NCBI RefSeq assembly: GCF_039522025.1
Contig: NZ_BAAADB010000012.1
Coordinates: 1 to 64,000, forward strand
Origin: Deinococcus depolymerans
Lineage (GTDB): Bacteria; Deinococcota; Deinococci; Deinococcales; Deinococcaceae
DNA length: 64,000 nt
Reading direction: 5' to 3'
Under the pieces are notes generated by a model. The model did not search any database, was not told where the DNA came from, and saw only the letters and a list, made by a program, of their open reading frames with translations. The number at the start of each line of letters is the position of its first letter. Within the stretch, counting starts at the first letter, position 1. Positions 56,019-64,000 of the stretch are shown here, piece after piece. The position numbers and the translations under genes were made by a program.

Positions 56019-56062
56019 AAAAAAGTCGCAACCAACTACGGGCTGGAGCGGATGGGGACCTT

Positions 56063-56890
56063 TTAGAGAAGGAACTGCGTGGGCGGGGAGTGTTGGAACG
56101 TCTGGAAGAAGACCGGTTCTGCTGTGCTCATCGGCAGGTGCGGGGCGGTCGAGTCGGCCACCTCGCGGATGCGGTCGGCGAAGGTCTGCACGAAGGCAGT
56201 GACTTCCGTGTGGATCTCTGGCAACGTGTGCGCCATGTCTGGATGGTAGGCCTGCTGCTGTGTCGCGTCGAACAGGTCGAAGACGGGCTGGTGGGTCAAA
56301 TCCCGAGCAGATGGGCCTACTGAATCGTAGCGACGTTGCAGCGCTGCCGGCCCCAGCCGCGCGCGATAATCGATGTGCTTGCGGTGCATCGCGACGGTGC
56401 TCCGCGCCCGAACCGCGGCCTGAATGGTGGCAGACTGGGGCGGCTGAGCCGCCCTCATTCCGGTGTACTTCTCGCTGTACGTCCCCACCTGTTCCAGGGT
56501 TTTCCTCATCGCTTCCTCCAGCGCGCCGAACGTGGCGAAGTACTCGCGCAAGAGGCGGGTCCGGACGGGCCCTATTTTCCCCGAGAGGGCCATGGGCACC
56601 AAGTGAAGCAGCTCAGACGGGACGTGCTCCAGCGTGCGCGGCTGCGTGACGCTCAGCCAGCGCTGACTGATCGCTTCCAACACGGCCAGCGACTCGCAGG
56701 TATCCGACGCATTGAAGTCCATCGCGTAAGCCCCGGACGACTCCCACCTGCGCCAGAACGGGTAGTCCTGGCAGATTGGCGGAATCGTCACGACCTGAAG
56801 CGTGCCCGGCGTCCAGCCCTGCACGATGCCAGCCCACACCTGCGCTTCCTGTTCGTCTGTGCCGAGGTCGATGGTTTCGTCGTGTTCCAT
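56063..56890 (-). CDS. Unknown protein at the end of the late region
   Basis: A 275-residue soluble protein with no recognised domain. It has Trp/Cys-containing segments in the front (ICQDYPFWRRWESSGAYAMD) and helical stretches later (GALEEAMRKTLEQVGTYSEK). GC content and codon use are less extreme than in the late genes, and it stands 130 bp from the holin gene, so it looks like extra cargo rather than structural. Confidence 0.65.
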   Translation of the reverse strand: MEHDETIDLGTDEQEAQVWAGIVQGWTPGTLQVVTIPPICQDYPFWRRWESSGAYAMDFNASDTCESLAVLEAISQRWLSVTQPRTLEHVPSELLHLVPMALSGKIGPVRTRLLREYFATFGALEEAMRKTLEQVGTYSEKYTGMRAAQPPQSATIQAAVRARSTVAMHRKHIDYRARLGPAALQRRYDSVGPSARDLTHQPVFDLFDATQQQAYHPDMAHTLPEIHTEVTAFVQTFADRIREVADSTAPHLPMSTAEPVFFQTFQHSPPTQFLL

Positions 56891-57020
56891 ACTTCATCTT
56901 GCAGCGATTCCCCTGGCCGGAGGCGTCGACTTTGGGCAGACGCTTCATCGCCTGATTCGTCTGATATCTCAGGGCACAAGGAACGGCCAGAGTCGCAGCA
57001 TGGACAGGGAGGCAAACGGC

Positions 57021-57629
57021 TCAAGGTGTCCGATAGTCAAGGCGCTTACTGGCCAGCGGCGCGTCATCCAGATCCGCCACAGCAGGCCACTCGCCCGTCG
57101 AGCGCAGCACGTCCTCAACCGTCGCACTGGCCAGCAACGGCCGGAACCCCGGCAAGGCGCTCGGGTCCAGCGGCGCCAGGTCTGCCGGCAGTGCGCTCGG
57201 CGGCATCGCGGCAGGCGGCTGCGGCTGTGGCACCTGAGGTTGATTCACCACGACCGTCGAGCGGCCGCGCTCAGTCAGTGTCGAAGCGAAATCCTTGAAC
57301 CCGGCCGCGATCGCGCTGGACACCAACCCGAACGTGATCCACGTCATCGGCGGCGCGGACGACCCGAACCGCGCCCCGTAGCCGTTGTAGAACAGCAGCG
57401 CCGCCAGCACCTGCCCCACCACCGCGCTCAGCAGCAGCGTGCTCCACCAGGGCAACTTCATTCCCTTCCGCTCCAGTTGCCGCTTCAGGAACTGGACGAT
57501 GAACAGCACCGCTCCGGCCATGATCGTCACGTCCCCGCCGAGCTTGCTGGGATCCGTCACCGGCAACGCGGCCGCCGCCGCGAGGGACGTCGAGGCGAGC
57601 GCGGCCAGCAGCAGGACGACCCGCCTCAC
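57021..57629 (-). CDS. Holin-like membrane protein
   Basis: The 202-residue protein has a signal-like first helix and three further hydrophobic segments (GDVTIMAGAVLFIVQFL, LLLSAVVGQVLAALLFY, WITFGLVSSAIAAGF). A Pro/Gln linker and a soluble tail follow. It follows the lysozyme gene with GTGA overlap, the usual place for a holin, which would let the lysozyme reach the wall. Assignment is by topology and context. Confidence 0.7.
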   Translation of the reverse strand: MRRVVLLLAALASTSLAAAAALPVTDPSKLGGDVTIMAGAVLFIVQFLKRQLERKGMKLPWWSTLLLSAVVGQVLAALLFYNGYGARFGSSAPPMTWITFGLVSSAIAAGFKDFASTLTERGRSTVVVNQPQVPQPQPPAAMPPSALPADLAPLDPSALPGFRPLLASATVEDVLRSTGEWPAVADLDDAPLASKRLDYRTP

Positions 57630-58375
57630 TTCGCCGCCTTCACTTCATCAGCGGTCGCCGGGCGGATCCACCACTTCCCGCCGCTGTACCCCAGCACGGC
57701 CGTGTACGGAATCACGACCCGCGACTGCGTGACCGGCCGGAACTGCCCGTCCGGTCTGGCCAGCATCACCACGTCCCTGGCATCCGGCAGTTCCGGCGCG
57801 ACCAGCGGCGCAGGTGGCGCCAGCCGGGCCCGCACTTCACGCATGACAGCCAGCACGCCGGGGCGCGTGTCCGGCTGATCGATCCGCACGCGCTTACGCG
57901 GGTCTTTCAGGTCGGGCACGGTGCCCCGGATGTGCATCTGCCGCCCTTTCTGCGGGTCGTTGTTCACGTAAGGGCTGTTCTGCCAGGAGCCGTACGCGCG
58001 CCCGTTGTACGACCACGCCGCATCCGCGCAGGCCTCCTCGCCACTCTGCGGCGTCAGCGCCGAGCGGCCCAGCGCCGCCACCTTCCCCTGCAGGAACGCC
58101 GCGGCGCACAGCACGCCCGTCCGCACGTCCGTCTCCGGGCTGGTCAGGTCCGAGATTCCGTACCGCGCCCCGTACGCCCGGACCTGCGCGGGGGAGAGGG
58201 GCGGGTCGAACTGGAACGGCCCGCCCACCCGCTGCGTGCGCACCCCGAAGTTCGACTCGCGGTAGTGCAGCGCGGCCAGCAGCGCCCACGGCACCCCGAT
58301 CTTCGCCTGTGCTTCCAGGTACAGCGGCTGCCAGCGCCGCACGGCATCAATCTGTGCTGCATTCAAGTACGTCAC
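57626..58375 (-). CDS. Endolysin, lytic transglycosylase-like
   Basis: The 249-residue protein has a lysozyme/SLT-like front with the probable catalytic Glu in ALLAALHYRESNFG. AAWSYNGRAYGSWQNSPYV matches the second half of such folds. The carboxy end (IPYTAVLGYSGGKWWIRPA) may be an SH3-like wall-binding domain. GTG 58375 and the stop both overlap neighbours, placing it in a lysis cassette. Confidence 0.8.
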   Translation of the reverse strand: MTYLNAAQIDAVRRWQPLYLEAQAKIGVPWALLAALHYRESNFGVRTQRVGGPFQFDPPLSPAQVRAYGARYGISDLTSPETDVRTGVLCAAAFLQGKVAALGRSALTPQSGEEACADAAWSYNGRAYGSWQNSPYVNNDPQKGRQMHIRGTVPDLKDPRKRVRIDQPDTRPGVLAVMREVRARLAPPAPLVAPELPDARDVVMLARPDGQFRPVTQSRVVIPYTAVLGYSGGKWWIRPATADEVKAAK

Positions 58376-58659
58376 GGTTCGTCCTCCTCCGGGTCATCCG
58401 GCCAACCGGCCGGGTCGAACCCGAGCTTTTCGGCCTCTCGCCGAGCGCGCAGGCACAGGTCCTGCCACTCCATCGCGTACCGGGCCCGCACTCGCAGCCG
58501 GGCATTCTCCTCAGCCAGTGCGTCCCGGATCTCCTTCTCCTGACCAGCCGTCCCAGTCACGAAGCCTTTGATCAGCACCCCGATCGCCGCGAGCGCCCCA
58601 CCCCCACCCAGCCAGGTCATGGCCGTACCCAGGGCGTCCTTGGTCGGCTCATCGGTCAT
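58372..58659 (-). CDS. Small membrane protein of the lysis cassette
   Basis: A 95-residue protein with one membrane helix (MTWLGGGGALAAIGVLIKG) then a charged coiled coil (EKEIRDALAEENARLRVRA), a layout like phage spanin or Rz-type partners. It is coupled to the endolysin gene by GTGA. Confidence 0.65.
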   Translation of the reverse strand: MTDEPTKDALGTAMTWLGGGGALAAIGVLIKGFVTGTAGQEKEIRDALAEENARLRVRARYAMEWQDLCLRARREAEKLGFDPAGWPDDPEEDEP

Positions 58660-59083
58660 GCGGCACCCGCATCACGTGCCGCCGGAACCACGCCACCCGC
58701 ACCATGCACAGCCACAGCGACCGCCCGAACAGGAAGATGCTGCCGCTGCCGAACACGTAGAACATGACGCTGCCGAACACCAGCTCCGCGCCCTCCCAGA
58801 ACATGCTGCCCACCCAGAACATCCAGAAGGCGCTGAACGCCGTGCTGATCAACCCGAACGGAATCCGCGTCGGCACCCACCACAGCAGCGCCCCGGCCAG
58901 CAGGTTCCACAGACCCCACAGGTTGAACCCGAACGAATCATCGAACGCGCTGTACCCCTGGAACAGCAGCGGCAGGTTGGGCCGCACGATGGCAATCACG
59001 CCGAACACGACGTGCCCCAGGCCCAGGCTCATCCGCAGCGCCCAGACGGCGCCATTCCAGAAGGACGCGTCACGGGGCTGCAC
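58649..59083 (-). CDS. Multi-helix membrane protein
   Basis: A 144-residue protein with four hydrophobic helices (LGLGHVVFGVIAIV, FNLWGLWNLLAGALLWWV, PFGLISTAFSAFWMFWV, LVFGSVMFYVFGSGSIFLF). GGAGGTG lies 4 nt before GTG 59083, and both ends overlap neighbours. It could be a second holin; function unknown. Confidence 0.65.
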   Translation of the reverse strand: MQPRDASFWNGAVWALRMSLGLGHVVFGVIAIVRPNLPLLFQGYSAFDDSFGFNLWGLWNLLAGALLWWVPTRIPFGLISTAFSAFWMFWVGSMFWEGAELVFGSVMFYVFGSGSIFLFGRSLWLCMVRVAWFRRHVMRVPHDR

Positions 59084-59462
59084 GCAGCACCTCCCCGGCC
59101 CGCCACCGCTGCGGCGAGCCCGGCAGGCTGTATTCCCAGCGCCAGGAGTACAGCGTCCACAGTTCCTCTCGGGGCACAGGGGTCTTTGCGAGGATGCCCA
59201 CGTCCCACGCCCCCTGAAGGGGCTTGATCGGCTGGTAGGGCGCGCCGCTCTGGCGAGTACTGGTGGTGCTGGACTTGCGCACGCGCATGACAGTGCCGGG
59301 CGGGCACTCCGGCGCGAGGCGCAGCGAGGCCCGGTAGGTGACGCCGAGCGTGTAGTCGGGCACCACTTGCAGGCGGCAGGAGCGAACGGTCGGCGCGGGG
59401 AGCGCAGCGGCTCCAATCAGGACCGCGCAGACGAGAAGAAGGGCCAGTGGCCTGCGTCGCAT
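59070..59462 (-). CDS. Small secreted phage protein
   Basis: A 130-residue protein with a signal peptide (RRRPLALLLVCAVLIGAAAL) and strand-rich mature part with two cysteines (SCRLQVVPDY, APECPPGTV). GAGGTG precedes ATG 59462. A lysogenic-conversion or envelope role is possible; nothing is recognised. Confidence 0.65.
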   Translation of the reverse strand: MRRRPLALLLVCAVLIGAAALPAPTVRSCRLQVVPDYTLGVTYRASLRLAPECPPGTVMRVRKSSTTSTRQSGAPYQPIKPLQGAWDVGILAKTPVPREELWTLYSWRWEYSLPGSPQRWRAGEVLRAAP

Positions 59463-59531
59463 AGGAATCACCTCGTGCCCGGCAATGAATGAAACGCGCC
59501 CCAGGCCGGGAGGCTGGGGCGGACAGGTAAC

Positions 59532-59780
59532 GTGGGAGCGATTATCATTCCCGGCGTGCAGGACAAGCTCAACGTGATCAAGCATCAAGGATTTCAAGTG
59601 GTGATCGGAGGACTGGACCGACCGACCGTGTTCCGGTACCGGGTAGACGAGTACCGCGTGTGGCACGAAGGGGTGCCGCGCAAAGTGGAGGTATGGCACC
59701 AGCCGACCCTTCGCCTGAACGTCCGGGTGTCGCGGGTGGACGTCGAGAGCGGGACGTGGGACGCGACGCTCTGGCCATGA
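59532..59780 (+). CDS. Possible small protein, opposite strand
   Basis: An 82-residue frame from GTG 59532 (VVIGGLDRPTVFRYRVDEYR, KVEVWHQPTLRLNV) that runs against the late operon. AGG lies 5 nt upstream. The strand-rich sequence looks plausible, but support is thin. Confidence 0.4.
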   Translation: MGAIIIPGVQDKLNVIKHQGFQVVIGGLDRPTVFRYRVDEYRVWHEGVPRKVEVWHQPTLRLNVRVSRVDVESGTWDATLWP

Positions 59781-60068
59781 GGCCGAATGGGACGTGCTTT
59801 GATGGGCGTGTAGGTCCCCTGGTGTGGACCTTGGACCTGCGCCAGCAACGGCCGCTTCTCTCACGGAGTGGCCGTTTCACCTGATACGAATTCCCTTTGT
59901 TTCGCCGGCAATCCGAACCTTCACCGGATTGCCAGTTCCACGTCCGGAGGGGCGTTTGGCTCCCACTCGCTTCGCTCGGATTGAACTGGCTTTACAACCC
60001 ATTCAATCGGAGTCCGTATGAGTTGTCCGCTACTGACCGGCTGACGCAGTCAAGGCCAGGGCCGTGAA
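59781..60068. other. Gap holding repeat copy 6
   Basis: Apart from repeat copy 6 (59884-60019) no gene or terminator is recognised here. The gap breaks the otherwise tightly packed leftward late genes. Confidence 0.5.
59884..60019 (+). repeat. Dispersed palindromic repeat, copy 6 (inside prophage)
   Basis: ATACGAATTCCCTTTGTTTC on the left and CATTCAATCGGAGTCCGTAT on the right, with the CACCGGATTGCCAGTTCCACG block of copy 4. The left edge is preceded by TG, giving TGATAC as at other copies. It lies in the phage late region. Confidence 0.85.
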
Positions 60069-60827
60069 TCAAACGGGCGTACCGACCAGCGCGTACTCGA
60101 CACCATTCTCCTTCATGCGTAGTTCAGGCACGCCCCCTGGCGCCGCCAGAATGTACGCCTGCCCGTCTGTCAGGGACAGCGGCACGGCCGACCGAGGCAG
60201 CGCACCCGGACCCAAGCGGCCAGTCACGCCTGCCACTTGGACGTCACCGGCCAGTAGCAGTGCCCAGGTCGGATACCCATACTGGTTGCCGCGTGGCAGA
60301 TCTGTCCCAGCCGGGTTAAATCGGTTGTTGTAGTTGTCGTACATGCGGCCGACCGTGAACCCCGGATAGGTCGGGGCGGTTTTGTTGTTCTGCCCCGACA
60401 TGCCAGCCGCCGGACCGTCCTGGCTGGCCCACGCGATCCGGTAGGGTCGACCGGCACGCAGCCGCACCGGGACAGCGAAATGCGCAACACACTGCCCACC
60501 GGTCACGGTTGCCGGGGCGGTGCTCCCCAGGTACGTAGACGTGTCGGCCTCCCAGATGTACCCGCGCCGCGTTTCGCCGTTCCCGTTCTGGTTGAAATCA
60601 TGCAGGCCGCTCAGGTACGACTCAGCGGCAGGGCTGAAATCCGCCCACACACCAGCCGTCTCGAACCCGCCGTCGTTCTGGAAGGCCACGAACTCCGGGA
60701 CGCGCAAGTCCGGGCCGTACCCGTTCGAGAGGGGAACCGGGTGGTCTCGACCGAACGTCAGTGCCAGCGCACCTTGAAGTGCGGTCAGGCCACGCCGCGC
60801 ATCACTATCGAAGAATGTGGGTCTCAC
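60069..60827 (-). CDS. Phage tail/fibre-associated protein
   Basis: A 252-residue protein with a jelly-roll-like strand pattern and many Gly, Asn and Thr residues (PATVTGGQCVAHFAVPVRLR, YDNYNNRFNPAGTD). Such proteins sit near tail fibres and may bind sugars. GTG 60827 overlaps the stop of the gene before. No family is recognised. Confidence 0.65.
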   Translation of the reverse strand: MRPTFFDSDARRGLTALQGALALTFGRDHPVPLSNGYGPDLRVPEFVAFQNDGGFETAGVWADFSPAAESYLSGLHDFNQNGNGETRRGYIWEADTSTYLGSTAPATVTGGQCVAHFAVPVRLRAGRPYRIAWASQDGPAAGMSGQNNKTAPTYPGFTVGRMYDNYNNRFNPAGTDLPRGNQYGYPTWALLLAGDVQVAGVTGRLGPGALPRSAVPLSLTDGQAYILAAPGGVPELRMKENGVEYALVGTPV

Positions 60828-61270
60828 ACGCCCTCCATAGCGGGCAGAACTTCCCGCCAGTAGTCCACGCGAACCGCGCCGTTCTCCTCAACGGTGACGC
60901 GCAGCGCCGCGAGCTGCGCGTCCCGCAGGTCGTCCAGACCGCCGCCCTCACCTACCAGGGGCGCGTCCGTGGTGTTCAGCAGTCCAAACTGCGCGCGGCC
61001 CGCCGAGACGCGCAGCAACGCGCGGTTCGCGCCGGGTGGGACGCTCAGCGCCTGCTCCGCGCCGGGCGCCAGAACCTGCGGCGCGTACGCCGCTGTCACC
61101 TGCAGCGGCGCGCCGGCCGCAGCGCCGGCACTTTCGCTGCCGACCAGGGTAACGGGCAGCGGGTCGGCCGGCGAGACGGGCGCGGCCGTGCCGTCCGCGC
61201 GGCCCGCGAACAGCAGCGTCACGCGCTCCGGGACGCGCAGGAAGCTGCTCAACTGTCGAATCAAGTGCAT
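60824..61270 (-). CDS. Phage structural protein, small
   Basis: A 148-residue, mostly strand-forming protein (ADPLPVTLVGSESAG, GANRALLRVSAGRAQFGLL). AGGAG lies 5 nt before ATG 61270. It lies within the tail gene run; exact role unknown. Confidence 0.65.
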   Translation of the reverse strand: MHLIRQLSSFLRVPERVTLLFAGRADGTAAPVSPADPLPVTLVGSESAGAAAGAPLQVTAAYAPQVLAPGAEQALSVPPGANRALLRVSAGRAQFGLLNTTDAPLVGEGGGLDDLRDAQLAALRVTVEENGAVRVDYWREVLPAMEGV

Positions 61271-61353
61271 GTGTGCTCCTCTCCGGCTGGGGAAGCCCCC
61301 CACCGCGCCGGACGACGGTGAGGGCCAGGAACAGGTGGGATGTCTACGGGCGC

Positions 61354-62109
61354 TCAGGTCACGACGCCGCCCTGCTCAGCGGACAGGGGCAGTGCGTACC
61401 ACTGCCCCTCGTGCCACACCCGCAGCACCGGCGCACTCCCTGCTGTCAGCAGCAGCTCGGTATGTCCTTCCCGCAGGCCACTCGCTGACGGCACGCGCGC
61501 CTGCGGCATCGCCGTCGGCGCGATCATGCCCGGCGTCGCGATCACCGGCACCGGCACGAGTTCCACGCCCACCACGCCCGGCACCACGGCGCCGCTCCCG
61601 TCCAGCGCCTCCACGTCCAGGCTGTGGTCGTACCCGAACCCGGCCGTCACCGGCACGCTTCGGTCCTCCCCGAACCGCAGGACCAGTCGGTCCCCGGTGT
61701 GCCCGAAGCTGAACGGCAGGGTCGTGATCAGCGTGCCGCCCACGTACGGCTCGACGTTGAGCGTGAACAGCGGGAAGTTCCCGGTGGGGGCCAGCACCGC
61801 GAGTTCCTCCACGTCCGCCTGGGTGAGGTTCGTCACGCCCGGCAGGAACACCTGGCGGTACGCGCCGGGGCGGCGCAGGTTCCCGTTCGGCGTGAACGTC
61901 AGCGTCCGGACGGTCCGGGGTTCGGTCGCTCCGGCCGTCATGCTGCGCGCCGTCAGGCTGTCGCTCAGCGTGCCCAGCGGCGTGTACCCGGGGAGGACGC
62001 TGCCGCCCAGGCCGCCGCCGGGCGTGCCGGCCCCGCCGGTCTGTTCGAGGAGGGCGACGCGCTGCTCGAGCGCCTGGTGCCTGGTCTTGGGGGTCAGGGG
62101 TTCGGTCAT
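61354..62109 (-). CDS. Phage tail protein
   Basis: A 251-residue protein with a short coiled-coil start (KTRHQALEQRVALLEQT), a Gly/Pro hinge, and beta-rich domains (LFTLNVEPYVGGTLITTL). The coiled coil suggests a trimeric fibre piece. AAAGGA lies before ATG 62109, one base from the stop of the fibre gene. Confidence 0.7.
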   Translation of the reverse strand: MTEPLTPKTRHQALEQRVALLEQTGGAGTPGGGLGGSVLPGYTPLGTLSDSLTARSMTAGATEPRTVRTLTFTPNGNLRRPGAYRQVFLPGVTNLTQADVEELAVLAPTGNFPLFTLNVEPYVGGTLITTLPFSFGHTGDRLVLRFGEDRSVPVTAGFGYDHSLDVEALDGSGAVVPGVVGVELVPVPVIATPGMIAPTAMPQARVPSASGLREGHTELLLTAGSAPVLRVWHEGQWYALPLSAEQGGVVT

Positions 62110-62110
62110 G

Positions 62111-63457
62111 TCAGGTGGTCCTTTCGAGGGTGATGAAGCCCTCGCTGTCGGCGGTGGCGGTCGCGTTGGTGACGGTCACGAACCCGTCACCGTCAGTGGT
62201 GGTCTGCGCTTCGACGAGGGTGACGAAGCCCTGCGCGTCGAACTGCTCAGTGAACGGGCCGGCACTCCCGCCCCCGCCACCCTGAACGGGCCGGCTCCGG
62301 GCGCGCAGGACGGCCACCACGCCGCTGTCGTCGGTGCGGGTGAGGCGCAGCGCCCCGGCGGTCAGGGTGAAGGGGAACGTCACGGACGTCCAGGTGTTTC
62401 CGTCGCCGGTGTGCTCGACGGTCACAGCAGGGCCATCCACGCCGAGCAGCTCGGACCCGATCAGGCTGCCCGCGCCTGGGTTCAGCGGGATCAGCAGGCC
62501 CCCGTCGGGCGTGGCGTCCCCGAGCAGCAGCGGCACGGCCACCGCGCCGACCAGCTCGCCGGGCTGCCCGTCCACCCCGTCACGCCCGGCCGGTCCCTGC
62601 GGGCCAGCCGGACCCTGAGGCCCCTGTTCGCCCTGCGGGCCTGGGGCGCCGAGGAGTTGCGTGACGGGTTGGTACGTGCCGGCCTGACGCTGGTAGATCA
62701 GGCCGCTGCCGTCCGTGTCCGCCCAGACGTCCCCGTCACTGCCGACCCCGTCGTCCGGGGGGCCGGATGCGAAGCGCCACTCCCCGCCGAGCCGCAGGCC
62801 GCCGCTGGCGTTCAGGGTGCCGCTGCTCAGGTCGGCGGTGCCGTCCCCGCGCCGCACGGCGAGGCTGCCGATGAAGGTGCGGACCTGTGTGAAGTCCCCG
62901 CTGCCGTTCCGGGAGGCCTGCGAGACCTGCACGGTGCCGCCCGCGCCGATCCCGGCGTCCCAGTCGGCGGGGAGCGGCACGTCCAGCAGGCCGTCGCCGT
63001 TGCGTTCGACCTGCAGGCGGCCCTGGGTGCGGTCGGCGGTCAGGCGGGTGCGGTACGGGGTGCCGTTCGCGGTCGGCACGCCGCTGGCCGTCCCGAGGAT
63101 GACGTTGCCCCAGCTGAGGTGCTCGCCGTCCCAGCGGAGGTTCTTCGTCTCGCCGACGACGGTGAGTTCGAGGATCGGGGCCTGGGCGGGGGTGCCGGCG
63201 GTGGGGGCCCAGCGGTGATCGAGTTGCAGTTGCAGGTCCGGGGCCTGCCAGCGCCCGGCGCTGAGCGTGACGGTGGTGCGCAGGGTGCCGGGGTTGCTCT
63301 GGAGCGGCATGGGGCCGAGCACGAGTTCCCCGGCGGTGATGGCGGCGCCGGCGCCAGCGTTGCTGGTGACGGCGTAGTCCGGGCCGAGGAAGGTCCGGTC
63401 GAAGAGGTCCACCCAGGTCCACTGGGCGGGGTCGGGCGGGGAGCCGGGTTGGGTCAT
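62111..63457 (-). CDS. Tail fibre protein with collagen-like segment
   Basis: A 448-residue fibre. The front (about 1-210) is a concanavalin-like beta sandwich (WTWVDLFDRTFLGPDYAV). A collagen-like G-x-y run (GAPGPQGEQGPQGPAGPQGP) lies near the middle, followed by a knob domain. The end has three repeats of about 18 residues around GFVTLVEA, GFVTVTNA and GFITLERT. ATG 63457 overlaps the stop of the gene before (ATGA). It probably binds the host surface. Confidence 0.82.
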   Translation of the reverse strand: MTQPGSPPDPAQWTWVDLFDRTFLGPDYAVTSNAGAGAAITAGELVLGPMPLQSNPGTLRTTVTLSAGRWQAPDLQLQLDHRWAPTAGTPAQAPILELTVVGETKNLRWDGEHLSWGNVILGTASGVPTANGTPYRTRLTADRTQGRLQVERNGDGLLDVPLPADWDAGIGAGGTVQVSQASRNGSGDFTQVRTFIGSLAVRRGDGTADLSSGTLNASGGLRLGGEWRFASGPPDDGVGSDGDVWADTDGSGLIYQRQAGTYQPVTQLLGAPGPQGEQGPQGPAGPQGPAGRDGVDGQPGELVGAVAVPLLLGDATPDGGLLIPLNPGAGSLIGSELLGVDGPAVTVEHTGDGNTWTSVTFPFTLTAGALRLTRTDDSGVVAVLRARSRPVQGGGGGSAGPFTEQFDAQGFVTLVEAQTTTDGDGFVTVTNATATADSEGFITLERTT

Positions 63458-63972
63458 GAGGGCACTCCAGTCAGCGCGAGCAGCAGCCCCATCAGCTGGC
63501 CGCCGCGCAGGTCGAGGGTGAAGGTCAGCGGCTGATTGGGAGGGCTGACCAGCGGGGTGATCACGGCGAGCGGGTACACCCCACGCGGGTACCGCCCGGC
63601 CGTGTTCGGCCGGGCGTACGGACCGAGGGGGCGCAGGGCCACGTCCTGGCCGTCGATCTGCCAGGGGCGTGGGGGCAGGGTGCCGCGCGCGGTCAGGACG
63701 CGGATCATGGGCTGGTCGAGCAGCGGTGGTCCAGCGGGGTAAGTCACGCGCAGCTTGCCCGGCACCTTCCGGCGGTCGTCGATCTCGTCGGGCCACCCGG
63801 CCGGACTGAACGCACTGCGCCGCGCGAGGATGGCCAGGGCAGTGGGGGATGCCTCCCACGTCTGGGCCTGGGCGTTCCAGCGTTCGACGAGGGTGGGGCG
63901 CAACCAGGGCGCGTGCGCCCTGGGAAGGGGTTCGTCCCGTGACGCACCGGGAACGGCGTCCACCACCGCCAC
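63454..63972 (-). CDS. Phage structural protein, possibly cut by the window edge
   Basis: At least 172 residues from GTG 63972; the frame stays open to the right edge, so the true start may lie beyond. It contains RRSAFSPAGWPDEIDDRRKV and strand-rich stretches (LPPRPWQIDGQDVAL), and its stop overlaps the fibre gene start. A baseplate or tail-tip role is likely from position only. Confidence 0.6.
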   Translation of the reverse strand: MAVVDAVPGASRDEPLPRAHAPWLRPTLVERWNAQAQTWEASPTALAILARRSAFSPAGWPDEIDDRRKVPGKLRVTYPAGPPLLDQPMIRVLTARGTLPPRPWQIDGQDVALRPLGPYARPNTAGRYPRGVYPLAVITPLVSPPNQPLTFTLDLRGGQLMGLLLALTGVPS

Positions 63973-64000
63973 GCCCAGCGGAGGGGGTGGCGGTGCGCGG

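Larger units (their letters stand above)
45769..64000. mobile_element. Prophage (left part), integrated in nth
   Basis: The element begins where nth homology ends. It contains a repressor with divergent promoter, a rightward early operon of small overlapped genes, cargo genes, and a leftward late operon with holin, lysozyme and tail/fibre genes. No integrase, terminase, portal or capsid gene is visible, so these and the right attachment site lie beyond 64000. The site of insertion inside nth is inferred from the broken frame, not from paired repeats. Confidence 0.85.

Noticed and set aside
61340..63535. A 731-codon plus-strand frame over the tail fibre genes
   Set aside because: It is a shadow of several well-formed leftward genes with overlapped starts and a collagen-like motif. 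It has no domain of its own.
45769..64000. Integrase, terminase or capsid genes in the prophage part
   Set aside because: All frames were read for tyrosine or serine recombinase motifs and for packaging proteins; none were found. They must lie outside the window or be absent.

Overview
The window is chromosomal DNA of high GC content that reads like the replication-origin region of a Deinococcus species. The pointers are a two-OB-fold SSB of 296 residues behind a radiation/desiccation response motif, DnaA/DnaN flanking an origin, parABS beside mnmG/rsmG, bacillithiol-type chemistry (YpdA), and many starts sitting 6-8 nt behind a TANNNT box, as expected for leaderless mRNAs. The genus is an inference from these features; no rRNA or tRNA gene is present.

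Layout. 0-9 kb: prfB with its programmed +1 frameshift, a soluble Ser/Thr kinase, a GNAT/DinB pair, the rpsF-ssb-rpsR-rplI cluster and rny, then two tiny promoter-terminator modules. 9-19 kb: trmK, a YqhA-like protein, a MOSC protein, tyrS, a cluster of DnaA boxes, pyk, eno, dnaN, oriC (eight consensus DnaA boxes plus a DnaA-trio element) and dnaA. 19-30 kb: a sugar-nucleotide-epimerase-like protein, dprA, a two-component system, a branched-chain 2-oxoacid dehydrogenase operon and a class V aminotransferase. 30-45 kb: mnmG, a LAGLIDADG-like ORF, rsmG, parA, parB with parS-like sites, VanW-like, YpdA, AIM24 and GGDEF proteins, then a thymidylate block (thyA, a GIY-YIG homing endonuclease, dCMP deaminase, folA), and fumC.

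45.8 kb to the end is a prophage whose left edge cuts the endonuclease III gene nth in two; its right end lies beyond the window. A repressor and divergent promoter are followed by a tightly overlapped rightward early operon (46.5-49.1 kb), two leftward genes behind duplicated control regions, and a cargo segment holding a TerD-zinc-ribbon-TerB-HNH protein and an MmeI-like one-polypeptide restriction-modification enzyme. The leftward late genes (tail/fibre, small secreted and membrane proteins, lysozyme, holin) come in from the right edge.

A dispersed palindromic repeat family (about 135-160 bp, ends ATACGGACTSCG / CGGAGTCCGTAT) occurs at six places, once inside the prophage, and its ends repeatedly abut stop codons. 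Other points of note are three copies of a strong promoter firing straight into an intrinsic terminator, a homing endonuclease whose neighbouring thyA 3' end is AT-rich, possible ATC start codons for dnaA and for the LAGLIDADG-like gene, and the TerD-HNH/MmeI cargo.
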